Shown here: positions 26,096 to 35,182 of the stretch, piece by piece
How the letters are laid out: each line of letters begins with the position of its first letter
Numbering within the stretch: position 1 is the stretch's first letter
Assembly (NCBI RefSeq): GCF_007971525.1
Contig: NZ_CP042437.1
Span: 6,014,001-6,078,000, forward strand
Source of the DNA: Mucilaginibacter ginsenosidivorax
Lineage (GTDB): Bacteria > Bacteroidota > Bacteroidia > Sphingobacteriales > Sphingobacteriaceae
Direction of reading: 5' to 3'
DNA: 64,000 nucleotides
The notes under the pieces: model-generated
The model's input: only the letters and a program-made list of their open reading frames with translations
Databases searched by the model: none
What the model was told of the DNA's origin: nothing
Made by a program: the position numbers and the translations under genes

Positions 26096-26187
26096 CCCCC
26101 GGCGCCCTGAAGGGCGGGTTTGGCCTTTTCGGGACGCTGGTCACTAAGCATTTTATTACATTCGCTTTCTGAACACGCTACAGCCTC

Positions 26188-27042
26188 ATGAAGAAACTAA
26201 AACTATTGCACCGCCACATCCTCGCTTTAGAGAATAAAGAAGATGTTGATTTAACAGCTATGCTTTGGCAACTCATCTGCTATTCGCCCAAAATGCCGCC
26301 GAGGTTACAGCAACAGCAATTGTTAGATGAAGCAGAAAAGTTTACCCTGCCGGTTGACGATCCGCATTTTGCAAAATCGGTATTAAACTTTAATGGTTTT
26401 ATTTGGGGCGATGGCAGCAAAAAAGTTTTGATAACACATGGCTGGGGATCAAAAGCGATTGATTTTGATGAAGTGATAACCGGGTTAAAAGCAATTGATG
26501 ATATCCAGATCATTGCCTTTGACGCGCCGGGCAATGGCAGTTCGGAAGGGGAACTATCCAACCTGATATTATTTGCAAAAGCTGCCGAGGCAACTATCAG
26601 CCGGTATGGTGCACCGGATGTTATGATAGGTCATTCATTGGGGGCCATGGCCAACGTGATAGCCATAAACGAAACTAATATTAAACCGGCTTTGCAGATT
26701 AGCATTGCCCCGCTAATTAAACTAAAAGAAAACTTTAAAGCCACGATGAATGCCGCCGAAGTACCGGTATCGGCACAGGAAAATTTTTTTGAAAGTTTCA
26801 GGGAGCTTTTTGAACTGGATGCTTCTTATTTCGATATCAACAGCAAACACATAACCGGGGCGCTAAAGCATTGGCTGGCTTTTGATCGGGAAGACAGGGT
26901 ATCGCCTTATATTTATTTGCAGGAATTTTTGAGCGTTAATCCAGAGACTATTACGCACGAATATTTTGAACTTGGGCACGAAAGGATTATTAAAGACGCC
27001 GGCGTTGTGGGGGATATTGTGGGGTTGGTGAAGGCGGTATAA
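26188..27042 (+). CDS. alpha/beta hydrolase (284 aa)
   Basis: A cytoplasmic alpha/beta-hydrolase-fold protein. The oxyanion strand (KVLITHGWGSKAIDF), nucleophile elbow GHSLGA (Ser ~153) and the C-terminal His in YFELGHERI are present; the acid is probably the Asp in AFDREDRVSP. An N-terminal ~60-residue extension (LLHRHILALENKEDV) is helical and unusual. Substrate unknown; sequence type suggests esterase or acyltransferase. It follows the ThuA gene by 92 bases on the same strand and may be co-transcribed. Confidence 0.8.
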   Translation: MKKLKLLHRHILALENKEDVDLTAMLWQLICYSPKMPPRLQQQQLLDEAEKFTLPVDDPHFAKSVLNFNGFIWGDGSKKVLITHGWGSKAIDFDEVITGLKAIDDIQIIAFDAPGNGSSEGELSNLILFAKAAEATISRYGAPDVMIGHSLGAMANVIAINETNIKPALQISIAPLIKLKENFKATMNAAEVPVSAQENFFESFRELFELDASYFDINSKHITGALKHWLAFDREDRVSPYIYLQEFLSVNPETITHEYFELGHERIIKDAGVVGDIVGLVKAV

Positions 27043-27121
27043 AACGACATCCTCCCCCTGTCATGCTGAGTGGTAAAATTTCGCGAAATTCTGAAGGGAG
27101 AATGACAATCAAAAAAAACGA

Positions 27122-27320
27122 CTGTCATCCTGAGGAACGAAGGATCTATTCGCGAACTTTTTTGGCGGTTATGCATGGCGTAGAATAGATCCTTCGCTAT
27201 CGCTCAGGATGACAGAAAAAGAAACATGTCATGGGTAGGTACGAAGCATCTATTCGCGAATTTTGCATTCGGTTATGCATGGCGTAAAATAGATTCTTCA
27301 CTATGTTCAGAATGACAGGA
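27122..27320. repeat. two inverted-repeat units of the GTCATCCTGAGG type
   Basis: Unit 1 has arms CTGTCATCCTGAGGAACGAA (27122-) and its complement ending GGATGACAG (27215). Unit 2 (27231-27320) is a degenerate copy. The loops share TTCGCGAA and GGTTATGCATGGCGTA, so the two are homologous. An AT-rich relic (27060-27110) precedes them. They lie between the hydrolase and the kinase gene. Confidence 0.8.
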
Positions 27321-27337
27321 GGAGAATAAATTAATAT

Positions 27338-28726
27338 CTAAACGACCTCTTTTGCTCCCGAATAATACTTCAGCTCAATCAAATCATGGGGCAGCGCTTT
27401 GCTGTTCCAACAGGAATGGATAGCTAAGGCTGTGCCTACAGCGGTAGCCTGGGCCATTGATGCGGCATAAACCTCCAGCTGGGGATAGGCCAGTGCCAGC
27501 AGGTGCATAAACACACTGTTTTTACTGAAACCGCCATCTACAAAAATTCGTTGCACCTTACAGCCCTGCAATACGTAGTTAGTTGATACGGTTTGCTGAT
27601 TAACAATGTCTATCATCAATTGGTGATAGGCTTCAATATCATCGGCAAAATCATTTAAATCCCGCTGTTCAAAAAACGACTTTTGTAGTTCTCCATCCTG
27701 TTTGCTGCTCGTTAACCCGCTGTTATGCAGGTTTAGTTTTGCTGCAATCGCTGCGTCATAATTAATGGTCCGGTAAATGATAATATCCCGGTTAAAGTGG
27801 TCTGCTATTCTTTTTACCTGTTGCTCATATTCGTGCCCGGTAAACAGGCGTGAAGCTTTAACCGGGCTGCCTTTGTATTGCAGGTAGTTAAGGCAGTCGT
27901 TTTTCAACTCATCTGCGGTAAGGGGTGTCTGGTTAAACGGGTTTAAACTGATAGACCATGTGCCTGTTGATATGAGTACAAAGGGCATGTTGAAACTTAC
28001 CAGGTAGGGGATAAGCGCTGCCGAGCTATCATGCAGGCCAATCCCCACGCAAAACCTGCTACCCGGAAACACAGATGGTAAAACACTATCAGCTGGCTTT
28101 AGCGGGGCCATTTTAGGCAGTATAGCCTCATCTGTTAGCCATTTGTGATAGTCATTTGCAGTAAAATCCCAAAGGGCAGTATGGCAGCCTATGCTGGTTA
28201 AATCGGTAACCATTTGGCCGCTTAACAGGTAACTCATGTATTGGGGCAGGTGCAGGGCATATCTTATTTTTTTAAACACCTCTGGCTGCTGGTATTTAAG
28301 CCGGTATAGTTGTAAACCCGAGTTAAGGTTGCCCAAAACCGGCGAGGCAGTTTCACGTGCAAACCGCTCTTCGTCGCCATAGGTTTGGTAAAACTGCCTG
28401 CTCAACTCTGGTGGATATGGTTTAAGGTAATTATACAATGGGGTAAGCGGGGTGCCATCCTCATCTACATAAACAAAGCTTGCGCCGTAGGTAGAAAAAT
28501 TGACCGCTTTTAAATCAAACTCTTTATGCTTAAAAATCTCGCGTAGCGAATCAAATACCGACAGGCGCAGGCTATCCAGGTTTTCGCATGGGTCGCCATC
28601 TTCGTCATGGGTTTCGGTGAAGCGGGCTGTACGTTCAAAAACTATCTTGTAGTTTTCATCGAACAGGAACAGCTTCTTATTGGTTTTTCCAACATCAAAA
28701 ACAGCTATAACAGGTATTTGCGCCAT
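27338..28726 (-). CDS. rhaB: FGGY-family kinase, probable rhamnulokinase
   Basis: Phosphorylates the sugar isomer in the cytoplasm, most likely L-rhamnulose to its 1-phosphate. Family features: N-terminal ATP/sugar strand (IAVFDVGKTNKKLFLF, Asp 11), the ISTGTWSISL block (~275-284) and C-terminal FVDGGFSKNSVFMHLL with the AQATAVGTA adenosine loop. The sequence is of the divergent FGGY subgroup, not the E. coli RhaB type, so the substrate rests on operon context. The gene starts one base after the isomerase stop codon and is the last of the four-gene leftward operon. Its 3' end abuts the 27122 repeats. Confidence 0.82.
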   Translation of the reverse strand: MAQIPVIAVFDVGKTNKKLFLFDENYKIVFERTARFTETHDEDGDPCENLDSLRLSVFDSLREIFKHKEFDLKAVNFSTYGASFVYVDEDGTPLTPLYNYLKPYPPELSRQFYQTYGDEERFARETASPVLGNLNSGLQLYRLKYQQPEVFKKIRYALHLPQYMSYLLSGQMVTDLTSIGCHTALWDFTANDYHKWLTDEAILPKMAPLKPADSVLPSVFPGSRFCVGIGLHDSSAALIPYLVSFNMPFVLISTGTWSISLNPFNQTPLTADELKNDCLNYLQYKGSPVKASRLFTGHEYEQQVKRIADHFNRDIIIYRTINYDAAIAAKLNLHNSGLTSSKQDGELQKSFFEQRDLNDFADDIEAYHQLMIDIVNQQTVSTNYVLQGCKVQRIFVDGGFSKNSVFMHLLALAYPQLEVYAASMAQATAVGTALAIHSCWNSKALPHDLIELKYYSGAKEVV

Positions 28727-28727
28727 A

Positions 28728-30002
28728 TTATAATCCGGTTGATACCGCTTTTGCCCCGCGTTCGTTAATCAATTGGTTACGTACGGCCTGTGCCCTGTAC
28801 AAGGCAAGGGGATCCAGCGTTCCTCCTGCACGTAAACGTGCCTCGGCCAATAGCGGGCGTACATCAGTACGGTAAGCATGCTGCAATATTTCCTGTGCTT
28901 TAACTACATCATTATCCTGTTGCGCTTGTTTTAGTGCGGTTACATCAACTAATAAGGCCTGTGCATAGGCAATTTTAATGGCTTCTACCGATTGGATCAG
29001 ATCCTCGATAGGGTCTTTCACATTATGCGATGCATCAATCATCCAGCCAATGGCTGTTGCATGGTTCATACCGCGGGCATCCATACCCTCTACCAGTTCA
29101 TTAAATATCAGGAACAATTGGTATGGGTTGATGCTGCCTACGGTAAGGTCATCATCCCCATATTTAGAGTCGTTAAAGTGGAAACCGGCCAGCTTGCCTT
29201 CCATTAGTAATAAAGCAACAATTTGCTCAATATTGGTGCTGCCCAAATGGTGCCCCAAATCCACCAGGGTTTGTGCCTTGCTGCCTAATTTGGACGATAA
29301 CAGGTAGGATTGGCCCCAATCGCCAATAGTGGTCGAATAAAAGTTAGGCTCGTAAGGTTTGTACTCAACCCAAACCTTCCAATCGGCTGGCAGGGCTTCG
29401 TAAATTTCCTGCAAACTTTCCAACGTACGCTCAAAAGCGCCACGCATATTTAGTTGCCCCGGAAAATTTGATCCATCGGATAACCAAACCGATAATGCTT
29501 TTGAATCTAACTCAACCCCATACTTAATGACTTCAATATTGTGGGCAATAGCTTGCTTGCGCACAGCTTTATCTACATGGTGCAATGAACCGTATTTATA
29601 GCTCAACTCCTGCGTTGCCTGGTCCTGGAAGGTATTGGAGTTAACCGCATCAAAATGTAGCCCCAATTGTGCGGCATGTGCTTTAATAGCATCCGCGTTT
29701 TTAGGGATATCCCAGGGAATGTGTAGCGAAATAGAATTGCTGCTGCGGTTTAATGCATGAATTAAACCCACATCTTCAATTTTTTCTTCCAGGCTGCGCG
29801 GTTCGCCACCGCCCGAGAACCGGCCGAAACGTGTGCCGCCTGTACCTAAAGCCCAGCTTGGTATGGCGATATTAAAATCACCTAATTTTTTCAGGATGGT
29901 GTCCAGTCCGCTGATATCCTCTGCCACAAAATCAAACCTGCGTTGGTGCGCGGGGTATTGTTTGTGGTTAGCTTCTTCAATTATGCTCTTCTCTAATTGC
30001 AT
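28728..30002 (-). CDS. rhaI: L-rhamnose isomerase
   Basis: Converts L-rhamnose to L-rhamnulose. This is the Pseudomonas/Streptomyces type of isomerase. Metal ligands appear at Glu 213 (WVEYKPYEP), Asp 248 and His 251 (DLGHHLG), His 275 (HFNDSK) and the DDD of YGDDD at 283-285; the spacing Glu-35-Asp-3-His matches what I recall of the P. stutzeri enzyme. An N-terminal ALGTGGTRFGRF block is also typical. The length (424) is usual. It overlaps the kinase at one-base spacing and is separated from the aldolase/dehydrogenase gene by an inverted-repeat element, but on the same strand. Confidence 0.92.
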   Translation of the reverse strand: MQLEKSIIEEANHKQYPAHQRRFDFVAEDISGLDTILKKLGDFNIAIPSWALGTGGTRFGRFSGGGEPRSLEEKIEDVGLIHALNRSSNSISLHIPWDIPKNADAIKAHAAQLGLHFDAVNSNTFQDQATQELSYKYGSLHHVDKAVRKQAIAHNIEVIKYGVELDSKALSVWLSDGSNFPGQLNMRGAFERTLESLQEIYEALPADWKVWVEYKPYEPNFYSTTIGDWGQSYLLSSKLGSKAQTLVDLGHHLGSTNIEQIVALLLMEGKLAGFHFNDSKYGDDDLTVGSINPYQLFLIFNELVEGMDARGMNHATAIGWMIDASHNVKDPIEDLIQSVEAIKIAYAQALLVDVTALKQAQQDNDVVKAQEILQHAYRTDVRPLLAEARLRAGGTLDPLALYRAQAVRNQLINERGAKAVSTGL

Positions 30003-30042
30003 GTTTATCGGTTTATATTTCTCTTCTGTTGTAATTTAAACT

Positions 30043-30153
30043 ATGTCATTGCGAGGAGGAACGACGAAGCAACCTCGTAGCCATACATGTGCCGATTGCA
30101 TGGCCGGAATGCATTTGGCGATGAGGTTGCCACGCTATCGCTCGCAATGACAT
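30043..30153. repeat. inverted-repeat unit, GTCATTGCGAG type
   Basis: Outer arms ATGTCATTGCGAG (30043-30055) and CTCGCAATGACAT (30141-30153), inner arms GCAACCTC and GAGGTTGC, loop unrelated. It lies inside the rhamnose operon between the isomerase and aldolase genes. The outer arms match those of 63008-63086. Confidence 0.85.
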
Positions 30154-30192
30154 ATTTTTTAGACCACGAACTATGATCTACGAACCATTTGC

Positions 30193-32313
30193 TTAACGAA
30201 CAAAAGCCATCGCTACGCCACCATCAACATTCAACACGTTGCCGGTTGATTTGTTGAGCAGGCCGCCTGTAAAGGCGAAGCATGCGTTGGCAATATCTGC
30301 CGGTAAAATTACCTCGTTTAATAAGGTGCGTTTGGCGTAGTAGGCAGGTAGTTCGGCTACGGTGATGCCGTAGGCTTTTGCACGTCCCTCGGCCCAGCCA
30401 CCGGCCCAGATGTTACTATCGCTGATAACCGCATCCGGGTTAACCACGTTTACACGGATGTGATCGGCGCCTAACTCGGCAGCGTTTAAGCGGCTCAGGT
30501 GTAATTGTGCGGCTTTGGCAGAGCCGTATCCTGCGTTGTTTGGTCCGCTTACTAAGGCGTTTTTGCTTACAATGTTGATGATATCGCCACCGATAGCCTG
30601 CTTTTTCATGATGGCCACGGCCGCTTGGGTAATAAAGAACTGGCCTTTTACCAAAACATCATATAACAGGTCCCAATCTTTTTCGGTATGGTCGCCAATT
30701 GATTTGGAGATGGATAAGCCCGCGTTGTTGATTACAATATCCACTCCACCAAAAGCCAGGGCGGCAACTGTTAATGCCGAATCAATTTGTTCGCTATTGG
30801 TAACATCAAGCACTGCGGTGGCATACGAGTCTTTGCCGTACAGCTTTTTAAATTCTTCGCCTGCGCCTTCCAAACGTTCTGCATTCATGTCGTTTAGTAT
30901 CACAACCGCGCCTTCATCAACAAATTTTTTGGCGATGGCTTTGCCTATACCACCTGCACTGCCGGTTATTAAGGCAATTTTGCCTGATAACGCTTTTGGC
31001 TTTGGCATACGTTGTAACTTGGCTTCTTCCAGCAACCAGTATTCAATATCAAATGCTTCCTGGCGTGGCAGCGATGTATATTCTGATATCGCCTCGGCAC
31101 CCTTCATTACATTGATGGCGTTGGTGTAAAACTCTGCCGCAACACGGGCGGTTTGTTTATCTTTCGAGAAAGAGAATAAGCCAACCCCCGGATAAAGGAT
31201 AATTACCGGGTTGGTATCCCTGATAGCCGGGCTGTTTTCGTGCTTGCAAGTGTTATAATAATCGGTATACATTTGGCGGTAAGCTTCAAACGCAGGTGTC
31301 AGGCGCTCCTGTAAAGCTTTAACGTCGCTCAAATCTTCGCCAGGAGTGAGATCCAATACCAGCGGACTGATCTTTGTCCGCAAAAAGTGGTCGGGACAGC
31401 TGGTGCCCAATGGCGCTAAACGATCAAGATCATTGGAGTTGATGAACTCCAGCACACGTGCATCATCCGTAAAATGCCCAACCATGTGGCGCTCGCTCGA
31501 GCAAAAACCACGCAGAATAGGAGCAATTGCGGCAGCCTGCTTTTTTCGGCCTGTTTCGTCAAGGCTTTCAATTTTTTGTCCGCCAAAAACCGGGGCTTTT
31601 TTGCCGTAGTTTTCTTCCAGGTACTCGGCACAGCGCTCAATTACTTCTAATGTGTTAACGTAGCTTTCATAAGCCGTATCGCCCCAGGTAAATAAACCGT
31701 GCGAACCTAACATGATGCCACGGATGCCGGGATTTTCGTCTAAACATTGTTTCAATTGCAAACCCAGCTCGAAGCCCGGCTTTTTCCACTCTACCCAGCC
31801 TATAGTACCGCCAAAAAGCTCCTGTGTTATTTTTTTACCATCTTTTGCTGCCGCGATAGCGATAGCCGCATCGGGATGCAGGTGATCGATATGTTTGAAA
31901 GGTAAAAAGCCGTGTAAAGGAGTATCAATTGACGGTGCTTTTGATGCCAGGTCGTAAATACAATGATTAAACAACTCAACCATTTCATCTTCATATTCCA
32001 CACCGCGGTAAACATTTTTAAGGCTGCGCAGCCGGTCGACGTACAGGGCTGCCAAACCGCTTTTTTTCAACGTACCAATGTCGCCGCCCGATCCTTTAAT
32101 CCACATTACTTCAACATCGCTGCCGGTTAATGGGTCTTTGGAGACAACCTTGCAGGATGTGTTGCCCCCGCCATAATTAGTTAACCGCAAATCGGCACCT
32201 AATAAGTTGGATCGGTATATTAATAATGCTACCTCATCGCCGGCGAGCCCGGCTGCTTTGGCATCATCCCACAGGTAGCTTACATGCTTAAATTGTGTTG
32301 TTTTGACAGACAT
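30193..32313 (-). CDS. rhaD: bifunctional rhamnulose-1-phosphate aldolase / short-chain dehydrogenase
   Basis: A two-domain enzyme. The N-terminal ~400 residues are a class II aldolase (GGGNTSCKV at ~48-56, and IMLGSHGLFTWGD with zinc-type His) that cleaves L-rhamnulose-1-phosphate to DHAP and L-lactaldehyde. The C-terminal ~260 residues are a short-chain dehydrogenase: NAD loop ITGSAGGIGKAIAKKF, NNAG motif, and the catalytic Tyr-Lys pair in GYGSAKAAQL, which would oxidise lactaldehyde to lactate. This fusion is the known rhamnose-specific aldolase/dehydrogenase type. The length (706) is normal. It lies second in the leftward operon, between the transporter and isomerase. Confidence 0.92.
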   Translation of the reverse strand: MSVKTTQFKHVSYLWDDAKAAGLAGDEVALLIYRSNLLGADLRLTNYGGGNTSCKVVSKDPLTGSDVEVMWIKGSGGDIGTLKKSGLAALYVDRLRSLKNVYRGVEYEDEMVELFNHCIYDLASKAPSIDTPLHGFLPFKHIDHLHPDAAIAIAAAKDGKKITQELFGGTIGWVEWKKPGFELGLQLKQCLDENPGIRGIMLGSHGLFTWGDTAYESYVNTLEVIERCAEYLEENYGKKAPVFGGQKIESLDETGRKKQAAAIAPILRGFCSSERHMVGHFTDDARVLEFINSNDLDRLAPLGTSCPDHFLRTKISPLVLDLTPGEDLSDVKALQERLTPAFEAYRQMYTDYYNTCKHENSPAIRDTNPVIILYPGVGLFSFSKDKQTARVAAEFYTNAINVMKGAEAISEYTSLPRQEAFDIEYWLLEEAKLQRMPKPKALSGKIALITGSAGGIGKAIAKKFVDEGAVVILNDMNAERLEGAGEEFKKLYGKDSYATAVLDVTNSEQIDSALTVAALAFGGVDIVINNAGLSISKSIGDHTEKDWDLLYDVLVKGQFFITQAAVAIMKKQAIGGDIINIVSKNALVSGPNNAGYGSAKAAQLHLSRLNAAELGADHIRVNVVNPDAVISDSNIWAGGWAEGRAKAYGITVAELPAYYAKRTLLNEVILPADIANACFAFTGGLLNKSTGNVLNVDGGVAMAFVR

Positions 32314-32318
32314 ATGTA

Positions 32319-32473
32319 TTTAATTATTGAATTATCGAATTATTGAGTTATTGAATTATCAGTTATTAAATTATTGCGTTGTGAATTATCGTTCATTGTT
32401 AGTAAGCAACCTACATTATAAACTATGCTGCAGCTCAAATCAATAATTCAGTCAATCAATAATTCAATAATTA
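32319..32473. repeat. inverted tandem-word element, AATTATTGA family (copy 2)
   Basis: Left arm of TTGAATTATCGAATTATTGA-type words, right arm AAATCAATAATTCAGTCAAT and following. The right arm is shared with 8632-8757. It fills the gap between rhaT and the aldolase gene, its right end reaching the rhaT stop codon. Confidence 0.8.
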
Positions 32474-33550
32474 TTTTAACGAATTACCGTAGCCCACCAC
32501 AAGTACCGATAATATAATTACCGCTATGCCGGCTATTACCGTAGTAAAAGCCTTTTTACTAACGCCTTTCCATTCTTTTAGCACCAGTCCCCAGGTGTTT
32601 GCTATCAGGATAATAAAGGCCATGTGCAAAATCCATGAACTGGCCCCGTTGCCCATTTTGCTTTCGCCCATACCGTAAAAAAAGAACTGTAAAAACCATG
32701 TGGTACCGGCTAACGCTGCAAACAGGTAGTTTTTAAGCAGCGGCGTTTTTTTATCGGTATAATTACCAAACGTTTTGTTGCGGGCGTTTAGCACCATGCA
32801 CCAGATAAAGTTGGTGGTTAAGCCACCCCATAGTATAATAATGTACGTTACATTGTTTTGGTACAGAAAATTACCCTGTCCCGGGTGTGCAGCCTGCCAT
32901 AGATGGTTTGCAGTATCGGCCATTGATTTTCCCGCTTCGATGCCAAAGTTAAAACAAGCACTTAACACACCCGATACTACAGCTACGAGGATGCCCAGGC
33001 CAAAACGATAATCTTTATTTTCGTTGGCGATGGTTTTATCGGATGATAGCTCTTTCTCCTTCATCATACCGGCTTTGCCGCATATAACTATACCTGCAAC
33101 ACTTAATAATATGCCTAATAACACAAACTGGCCCCATTGGTTATGCAGCATCATGCTAAAGGTATCTTTGCCCTCTTTTGGAAACAGGTCATAATATACC
33201 GATGGTATTAAAGCCCCGAACACCGAACAAAGGCCCAGTATAATAGTGCTGCCCAGTGATACCCCAAGATATCGTACACCTAAGCCGTAGGTGAGCCCTC
33301 CAATGCCCCATAGTAAGCCCATTAAATAAGTCCACCCGATAACGGACGTGCTTGTATGGCTGATGATATTAGCAAAACCAGGTATGGTTAACCATGCAGC
33401 CAGCGGCGGAACTATAAACCAGGAAAAAATGCCACCTACTATCCAGTAGCTTTCCCAGGCCCAGCCCTTAATTTTTTTGTAGGGGATATAAAAACTCCCC
33501 GAAGCGAACCCGCCGATAAAATGGAAAAAGACTCCAAAAATAATTTGCAT
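32471..33550 (-). CDS. rhaT: L-rhamnose/proton symporter
   Basis: An integral inner-membrane transporter with ten predicted helices (e.g. GGIFSWFIVPPLAAWLTI, LGVSLGSTIILGLCSVFGAL, GILVAVVSGVLSACFNFG). The N-terminal FHFIGGFASGSFYIPYKKIK segment is characteristic of RhaT, with a conserved Gly-rich first helix. It would bring in L-rhamnose with protons. The length of 359 is near the family norm. It is the first gene of the leftward rhamnose operon; a tandem 10-mer direct repeat lies ~53 bases before its ATG. No TonB-dependent receptor or rhamnosidase gene accompanies it here. Confidence 0.92.
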   Translation of the reverse strand: MQIIFGVFFHFIGGFASGSFYIPYKKIKGWAWESYWIVGGIFSWFIVPPLAAWLTIPGFANIISHTSTSVIGWTYLMGLLWGIGGLTYGLGVRYLGVSLGSTIILGLCSVFGALIPSVYYDLFPKEGKDTFSMMLHNQWGQFVLLGILLSVAGIVICGKAGMMKEKELSSDKTIANENKDYRFGLGILVAVVSGVLSACFNFGIEAGKSMADTANHLWQAAHPGQGNFLYQNNVTYIIILWGGLTTNFIWCMVLNARNKTFGNYTDKKTPLLKNYLFAALAGTTWFLQFFFYGMGESKMGNGASSWILHMAFIILIANTWGLVLKEWKGVSKKAFTTVIAGIAVIILSVLVVGYGNSLK

Positions 33551-33603
33551 ACTCTTAACTGGTTTAAATTGGTAAAGCTAATGTAGGCAATTGTAATTCG
33601 GGA

Positions 33604-33623
33604 ACTGTCATGGACTGTCATGG
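33604..33623 (-). promoter_or_regulatory. tandem direct repeat, probable rhamnose-operon activator site
   Basis: Two exact abutting copies of a 10-base word (ACTGTCATGG on plus) lie ~53-73 bases upstream of the rhaT ATG. Such one-helical-turn direct repeats suit AraC-type activators. A weak TACATTAG lies between it and rhaT. No regulator gene is present in the window. Confidence 0.5.
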
Positions 33624-33722
33624 ATTTGAAGCCGATATGCAGTACAGTAAATGTGGACGTGGGAATACATAAGGCTAACGCCTGCAGTTTTTGGGCCGGA
33701 GTAGTTACTTTTAAAATTGAAA

Positions 33723-33772
33723 TTCAGGATATACCCTGAAATGATTGAAGATTTTTAAGGGTATATCCTGAA
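33723..33772. repeat. 15-bp perfect inverted repeat
   Basis: TTCAGGATATACCCT (33723-33737) and its exact complement AGGGTATATCCTGAA (33758-33772) enclose 20 bases. It lies 22 bases past the stop of the leftward hydrolase and might serve as its terminator, but the T run is weak. Confidence 0.5.
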
Positions 33773-33793
33773 AGCCGTGTTTGGCCCTGAGGA

Positions 33794-34621
33794 CTATCTT
33801 TTATTAAACGGCTTCTCAAAAAAGTCATCCACCAGTTTGTTAAAATCATCTGCGTGCTCCTGCAGGGTAGGGTGGCCTGAGTTGGGTACAATCCATAAAT
33901 AGGATTTAGGGATATTTTGAGCAATAATTACCGTATGCTCAACCGGGATAAGGTCGTGATCGCCGCCTATGATAAACGAAGGGCACTTGATTTTGTGTAG
34001 TTCGGTTAATTTGATGTGCGGTTGGTCATAATCCAGCATGAATATTTTCCAGTCGTTTTTTTCTTTGGCAGTTTTCCAAGCCTCATTTTTATGTGCCGCG
34101 TAGTTTTTCTGCATGTCTTTCCATAAGCTGGGTATTAACCCGGTTGAATCGGGCCAAAGATTTGCACCTGTCGATGCCAGTTTTATAACTTTTTCGGGAT
34201 GGCGCATGGCCAGTTCCAGCGCATTAATGCCACCATCGCTCCAACCGATAACATAAGCCGATTCGATATGCATTGCATCCAGCAGGGCGGCAAAATCATC
34301 GGCCATCTGTTCAAAACTCAACGAATCAGCAGCATCTGTTGATTTGCCGTGCGCACGGCTATCTACCGCTATAACTTTATATTTTTTTGCAAAATATGGA
34401 ATGTTGTTTTTGAAAGCGCTCATTTTGTCGCCGTTACCGTGTATCATCAGCAAGGGTTTCCCACTGCCATAAGTTTCGGTATATAGTTTAATGCCACGTA
34501 TATTGTAATATTTGCCTACAGATGCGTTGTCGCCGTATGGCAATTGTTTTTGCTGGCTGTAACTGATTGGTACAAAAAAGACTGAAAGGAACAGGGTAAG
34601 CGACAGTTTTCTAAATGGCAT
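33794..34621 (-). CDS. secreted alpha/beta hydrolase (275 aa)
   Basis: An exported alpha/beta-hydrolase-fold protein with an N-terminal signal (LSLTLFLSVFFVPISYSQQ). The oxyanion region is PLLMIHGNGDKMSAFKN, the nucleophile elbow GWSDGG (Ser ~151), the acid in GGDHDLIPVEHT and the His in NSGHPTLQEH; the triad is therefore complete. The substrate is unknown; its layout (HGNGD, GWSDGG) is like the haloperoxidase/epoxide hydrolase group. It is leftward, with a 561-base AT-rich gap before the amidase. Confidence 0.82.
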   Translation of the reverse strand: MPFRKLSLTLFLSVFFVPISYSQQKQLPYGDNASVGKYYNIRGIKLYTETYGSGKPLLMIHGNGDKMSAFKNNIPYFAKKYKVIAVDSRAHGKSTDAADSLSFEQMADDFAALLDAMHIESAYVIGWSDGGINALELAMRHPEKVIKLASTGANLWPDSTGLIPSLWKDMQKNYAAHKNEAWKTAKEKNDWKIFMLDYDQPHIKLTELHKIKCPSFIIGGDHDLIPVEHTVIIAQNIPKSYLWIVPNSGHPTLQEHADDFNKLVDDFFEKPFNKR

Positions 34622-35071
34622 AGATCAAATGGTAATTAGTAAAACATAAATATATAAATTAAAACATGATATGCGCTGCATACCGGTATCGCTTTCAGGG
34701 CAAACGCATTTAATGGGGTTAACATAACTTAACATATTTTAAATATATTTTTTATAAATATCTGATATTCAATTTTTTATATTTTATCATGGTTAACACC
34801 AAATTGTTCGCGCATTTAGTAGCATCCAAATATTTATGCCTGTGTTGGCCGATAAAAGTCTCCTTGGTGCCCGTATCATTTAACCACCATCAGCCGATAA
34901 AAACAAGGTGTCATTTGATGCTTATATCTTCCCGATGCTATAAGCTTATTCTGTTAGCTATTATTAAATAACGGCTTATCGCCATTAGCTATTTAGCTGC
35001 GTTTTGCCCGGTATGGCTTTTTTGATTTTGTTATTTTTAAACCGTAATAACGTTAAAGTGTTAACTAATAC
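34622..35071. other. gene-free AT-rich gap
   Basis: I see no convincing gene here. A 60-codon rightward frame at 34789-34971 is basic and unstructured with no domain and is discounted. The segment 34735-34790 is extremely AT-rich. The gap ends at a TACCTTTG promoter for the amidase. Confidence 0.5.
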
Positions 35072-35079
35072 TACCTTTG
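35072..35079 (+). promoter_or_regulatory. TACCTTTG -7 element of amidase gene
   Basis: An exact TAnnTTTG match. Transcription from ~35086 would give a leader of ~97 bases. No clear -33 TTG is found. Confidence 0.55.
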
Positions 35080-35182
35080 CGGAATTTAATTAAACATACA
35101 TTTAAACTAAGTACACCAAACAATATCTTAATTATGGCATTTATAATTAAAATATTTAAAGTACCTATATACAAAATTCTTC

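Noticed and set aside
34789..34971. 60-codon rightward frame in the gap before the amidase
   Set aside because: Basic, Cys/Ser-rich, no domain or structure, and AT-rich DNA; no supporting promoter.
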